Source of the DNA: Actinidia chinensis
Taxonomy: Eukaryota; Streptophyta; Magnoliopsida; Ericales; Actinidiaceae
Reading direction: 5' to 3'
DNA length: 10,000 bases
NCBI GenBank assembly: GCA_009663005.1
Contig: CM018902.1
Coordinates: forward strand, 207,501-217,500
Program-made: the position numbers and the translations under genes
The notes under the pieces: model-generated
What the model saw: only the letters and a program-made list of their open reading frames with translations
Databases searched by the model: none
Told to the model about the DNA's origin: nothing
Shown here: positions 7,401 to 10,000 of the stretch, piece after piece
How positions within the stretch are numbered: the first letter of the stretch is position 1
How the letters are laid out: each line of letters begins with the position of its first letter

Positions 7401-7870
7401 GGGACACGGGTTTATTTGGGATGACAATGCGAATTGGCATTCGAGGAGTGAAGAAGTGGTTTGACTAGGTACGCCTATTTTAGTTGTGCCCGAGAGTGGA
7501 GTTGGCCGACTCCGTGTATGTGATGCCTCGCGGAAGGCCTTGGGTGTATTGATGCACGGGATAAAGTGGTAGCGTATGGGTCCGACAACTTAAGACACCT
7601 ATGACAAAACTATCCACGCACGACTGGAGTAGACAGCCATAATATTTGCATTGAAGAGTGGCGACATTACCTTTATGCGAGAAGTTGAGGTTTATAGATC
7701 ACAAAAGTTTGAAGTTACCTATTTTTGCAAAAGAGCTAAATTTGAGACAACGCGTTGGAGGAGAACACTTGGAGAATTATGCTTCGAATTACAATATCAC
7801 CCGGGAAAAGGGAAGTGGTAGCGGATGCGTGAGTAAAAACGGCGAGTTTAGCTAGTTTGGCAATGGAAAA
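7401..7870 (+). pseudogene. RNase H remnant of pol
   Basis: It would degrade the RNA strand of the hybrid during reverse transcription. TPILVVPESG lies near 7461-7490. CDAS, holding the first catalytic Asp, is at 7519-7530 (GAT 7522-7524). WRHYLY is at 7659-7676, FIDHKSLK at 7691-7714 (second key Asp kept, FTDHKSL in relatives), KELNLRQR follows at about 7730-7753, and a PGK...VVADA stretch lies near 7801-7828 in a different frame from the preceding piece. The 65-codon open frame from 7658 is the best-preserved piece. Frame shifts break the remainder. Confidence 0.8.
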
Positions 7871-9340
7871 GTGGAAAAAGATGAAGCACTGGGTTTTGCC
7901 TTGCATTGTGAGGGATATGCCGCGAGGGAGTCACCTTGTGTAACCTTAACCGTTCCATTCGACCTTATCGACTCGTGTAGTGGAGCGCGCAGCAAATGGA
8001 TGAGGAAGCAAAACTTTCCGGGCCAAGTTTCTCATGGGGAGGCACCGATGGGTTGGATGATTCACACAGATCAAAGCATTCTTTTAAGGCAAGTTGTTTG
8101 CTACCACTTTTGTGTCGAGATAAGATTTTGCGAGAATTTCATCACTCAACGGTAGTGTGCATCGGGGAGGACAAAAAGATCACGACTGGAGGAGGCAATT
8201 TTGGGGTCGGGAATGAACAGGGACGTGGCAACTTTGTGTCTAAGTGACATGTGCCAAAAGTGAAAGCGGAGCACAACGACTGGAGGGAGAGTTGCACCGT
8301 TACCGGTAGTGAATGGAAATGGGAAAAGTGACATGGGATTTTACGGGTGTACCGCGGATTCACCGATTGTGGGGGAGGCAGGATTGCCGTTGGGTGATAG
8401 GGACCGATTGACCAAGACCGCGCACTTCACCAATCCAAGTGACCGGACCCGATAGAGGAGCTTAGTCGTTTATACATCCGGAGATTATCCGATTGCATGG
8501 GATTCGGTATCTATTGTGACCGATCATGATCCGCGTTTCATGGATCATTTTTGGCAAGGCTTGCATCGCGCTTGGCACAATTTGTTGTTTAGTACCGCAT
8601 ATCACAGCCAAACTGGATGCGGTGGTTAAATCGAGAGGACGATCCACATTCTAGAAGATATGCTTTGGGATTGTGTTTTAGATTTCGGGGTAGTTAGGAG
8701 GATCACCTTACGTTAGTGGAATTCGAGTACAACACTTAAATACTAATCGAGCATTGAGGATGGCACAGTATGAAGCTTTATATGGGAGATGACCGTGTAG
8801 ATCACCTGTGTGGTGTCAGAATTGGGAGAAAACGACTTTAGTGGACCCAGTTACGGGGCCGAGCTCGTGAGAGTATGGGACTGATTCGCAAAAGACTAAG
8901 GTAACGCAGAAGAAGTAATGATTAGAGAAGGTGGGTTTGAAAGTGAGCAGTCAACGCCTTGTTAATCGAAATAAGAGGTCAAAAGAGTTACGCCGATTGC
9001 CAGAGCACCCGTCCGTGTCATTTAATGTGGGGATCATGTTTTTTCTCAAGATTTTGCCACGTACGGTTTGACTCGCTTTGGGCGTGGGGGTGGTGGGTAA
9101 AGCCTTTCAACCGCGCTATATCGGGGCCTTTTGATATTATTGAGAAAGAGCGGGGAGTTCGCTTATCGCCTTAGCTTTGCCCCCGAGGCTTTCGGGCATC
9201 ATGTTGTGTTCCCGTATCCAGACATGTTGAAGAAGTATGAAACGGATGCCAGTAACATATTAGAATGGTCGAGCATGGAACTTGAGGCCGATGCATCTTG
9301 GGGGGAAAACCAATTCGAATCACGATACGAGGGAGGAAAA
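7871..9340 (+). pseudogene. Integrase remnant of pol
   Basis: It would insert the DNA copy into the genome. The N-terminal zinc-binding part (about 8050-8190) is poorly kept: a histidine-rich DDSHRSKH stretch is visible near 8056-8080, but no clear C-x2-C. In the core, EWKWEK (8311-8328) precedes the first catalytic Asp in WDF (GAT 8337-8339); DRLTK is near 8403-8417; TDHDPRF (8519-8539) holds the second Asp; and ERTIHILEDML (8633-8665) holds the Glu. All three D-D-E codons survive, but in different frames. LVEFEYN and YEALYGR follow near 8716-8792. The C-terminal part carries GPFDII at about 9124-9141, the GPF motif typical of plant chromoviruses, then AYRL, MLKKY and MELEAD in the frame 9131-9343. 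Confidence 0.85.
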
Positions 9341-9460
9341 TGCTAAGGGCAAAAACGATTTGATAGTGCGGGGTTCATGATTAACTTGGGTTAGTAGTGA
9401 AGAATCAAATAGGAAAGGGAAGATGAGAGGAGTGAGAAACACCAGAATGTTTATGTATGA
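9341..9460 (+). pseudogene. Chromodomain-like C-terminal tail (degenerate)
   Basis: After the GPF region the frames read LRAKT, a WVSSEES stretch and KMREV...MF (about 9350-9452), in the places where chromovirus integrases have a basic strand, a W-containing strand and the EEATWE...MR..YP..F tail. Chromodomains of this type help target insertion to heterochromatin. It is very broken, with several in-frame stops, and the call rests on position and residue spacing more than on identity. Confidence 0.45.
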
Positions 9461-9604
9461 GCTTAAGAAGTATCTAGTTTAATTGTTGCATTTTTCAGAT
9501 TGAGGACATTGAATTCATATTGCATATCATACATGCATTATGAGTGTGAGATTGCCCTAGTGGGTTCAAGATTTTGAGGACAAATTTTTCTAAGGATGGG
9601 TAGA
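9461..9604 (+). other. 3' untranslated part with polypurine tract
   Basis: No coding sequence is seen. The segment ends with TTTTGAGGACAAATTTTTCTAAGGATGGGTAGA-type sequence, the normal lead-in to the 3' LTR in this clade. The purine tract AAGGATGGGTAGA (9592-9604), interrupted by three Ts, primes plus-strand DNA synthesis in an active element and abuts the LTR start at 9605. Confidence 0.7.
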
Positions 9605-10000
9605 AGTAAGGAACCCGAAATTTTGGCATAACTTTTTCGAAATAAGTTGGATAAATGTGAGGAATTGAAAATTTATTAAGCGAGGTTAATGTGATAGTGC
9701 TGAGATGCATTTAGGCTGTTTTAAATAACATTTTGAAAGTAAGGGTTGAAAGTGTTAATGGGTGGAGGATGTAGGACTTTTAGTCTTGACACACACACAA
9801 AAAAAATAAAAAATAAAGGGGGATCAGCATTGCTAACAGTCGACTTTCCCTCTCTCTCCTCTCCTCCATTTTTTCTTACCAAGAACTCTTAAATTTACCA
9901 AAACTTCAAGTCCCCTTCAAGCCCACACATAAAATCACTTCCTTACGCGAGTGAAACTTGTATTGCGTTCATTCGCACCAAGAACTCACATTTCGGATTG
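9605..10000 (+). repeat. 3' LTR, first 396 bases (cut by window edge)
   Basis: It aligns with 2515-2950 from the first base to the shared end at GGATTG. The terminal TG has become AG. Matches are dense in the CA/A/CT-rich block and patchier in the first 180 bases, where small gaps account for most of the 40-base length difference. About 1.5 kb of this LTR should follow to the right of the window. Confidence 0.9.

Larger units (their letters stand above)
2515..10000 (+). mobile_element. Degraded Ty3/gypsy LTR retrotransposon, chromovirus (Tekay/Del-like), 3' end beyond window
   Basis: This is a copy-and-paste element that replicates by reverse transcription. The order is 5' LTR, tRNA-type primer site, gag, protease, reverse transcriptase, RNase H, integrase, polypurine tract and 3' LTR; RT before integrase defines gypsy rather than copia. 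The long LTR, the initiator-Met-type primer site, the GPF motif region and the chromodomain-like tail after the integrase point to the Tekay/Del group of plant chromoviruses. The interior is 5,196 bp. All coding domains carry many stops and frame shifts, and LTR copies differ visibly, so it is an old or otherwise damaged, non-autonomous copy. Clade placement is by recalled motifs, not a tree. Confidence 0.9.

Noticed and set aside
8142..8363. Two overlapping minus-strand frames of 62 and 73 codons
   Set aside because: They are antisense to integrase sequence including EWKWEK and WDF; no separate gene is supported.
1..10000. CRISPR array, bacterial operon or defence system
   Set aside because: There are no spaced direct repeats, no Shine-Dalgarno-linked ORFs and no long ORFs; the window is plant repeat DNA.

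Overview
The window looks like intergenic and repeat DNA from a flowering plant, most likely a eudicot. The evidence is AT-rich spacers, plant-type promoter and splice signals, and a degraded Ty3/gypsy LTR retrotransposon with a primer-binding site resembling the complement of initiator-Met tRNA. There is no intact protein-coding gene and no sign of a bacterial or CRISPR-type system.

Positions 1-890 read best as the 5' end of a minus-strand host gene running off the left edge. From right to left they hold a promoter-like stretch with two CACGTG G-boxes and a TGACGTC motif, a probable 5' untranslated exon, a 444-nt putative intron with a GTGAGT donor and a pyrimidine-rich GCAG acceptor, and a short open exon reaching base 1. 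Positions about 890-1735 resemble an isolated LTR of a Tat-type gypsy element in plus orientation, with a TATA box at 1584. Positions 1740-2514 are AT-rich spacer with a (TG)6(TA)6 microsatellite, a hairpin and a five-copy minisatellite of about 21 bp.

Positions 2515-10000 are one chromovirus-like (Tekay/Del-type) gypsy element, cut by the right edge. It has a 1,894-bp 5' LTR (2515-4408), a primer-binding site (4411-4426), a decayed gag, and a pol in the order protease, reverse transcriptase, RNase H, integrase and chromodomain-like tail. A polypurine tract follows, then the first 396 bases of the 3' LTR (9605-10000). Almost every domain is recognisable, but frame breaks recur throughout and several catalytic codons are changed, so the element cannot encode its own enzymes. 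Most open frames of 60-116 codons here are pieces or shadows of this broken polyprotein.

The points most worth following up are the splice-site pair inside the LTR, which would give the element a spliced leader; the unusual pattern of single-base losses with many CpGs retained; and the G-box cluster of the presumed minus-strand gene next to an LTR-like insertion. Nothing seen amounts to a clearly new biological system.
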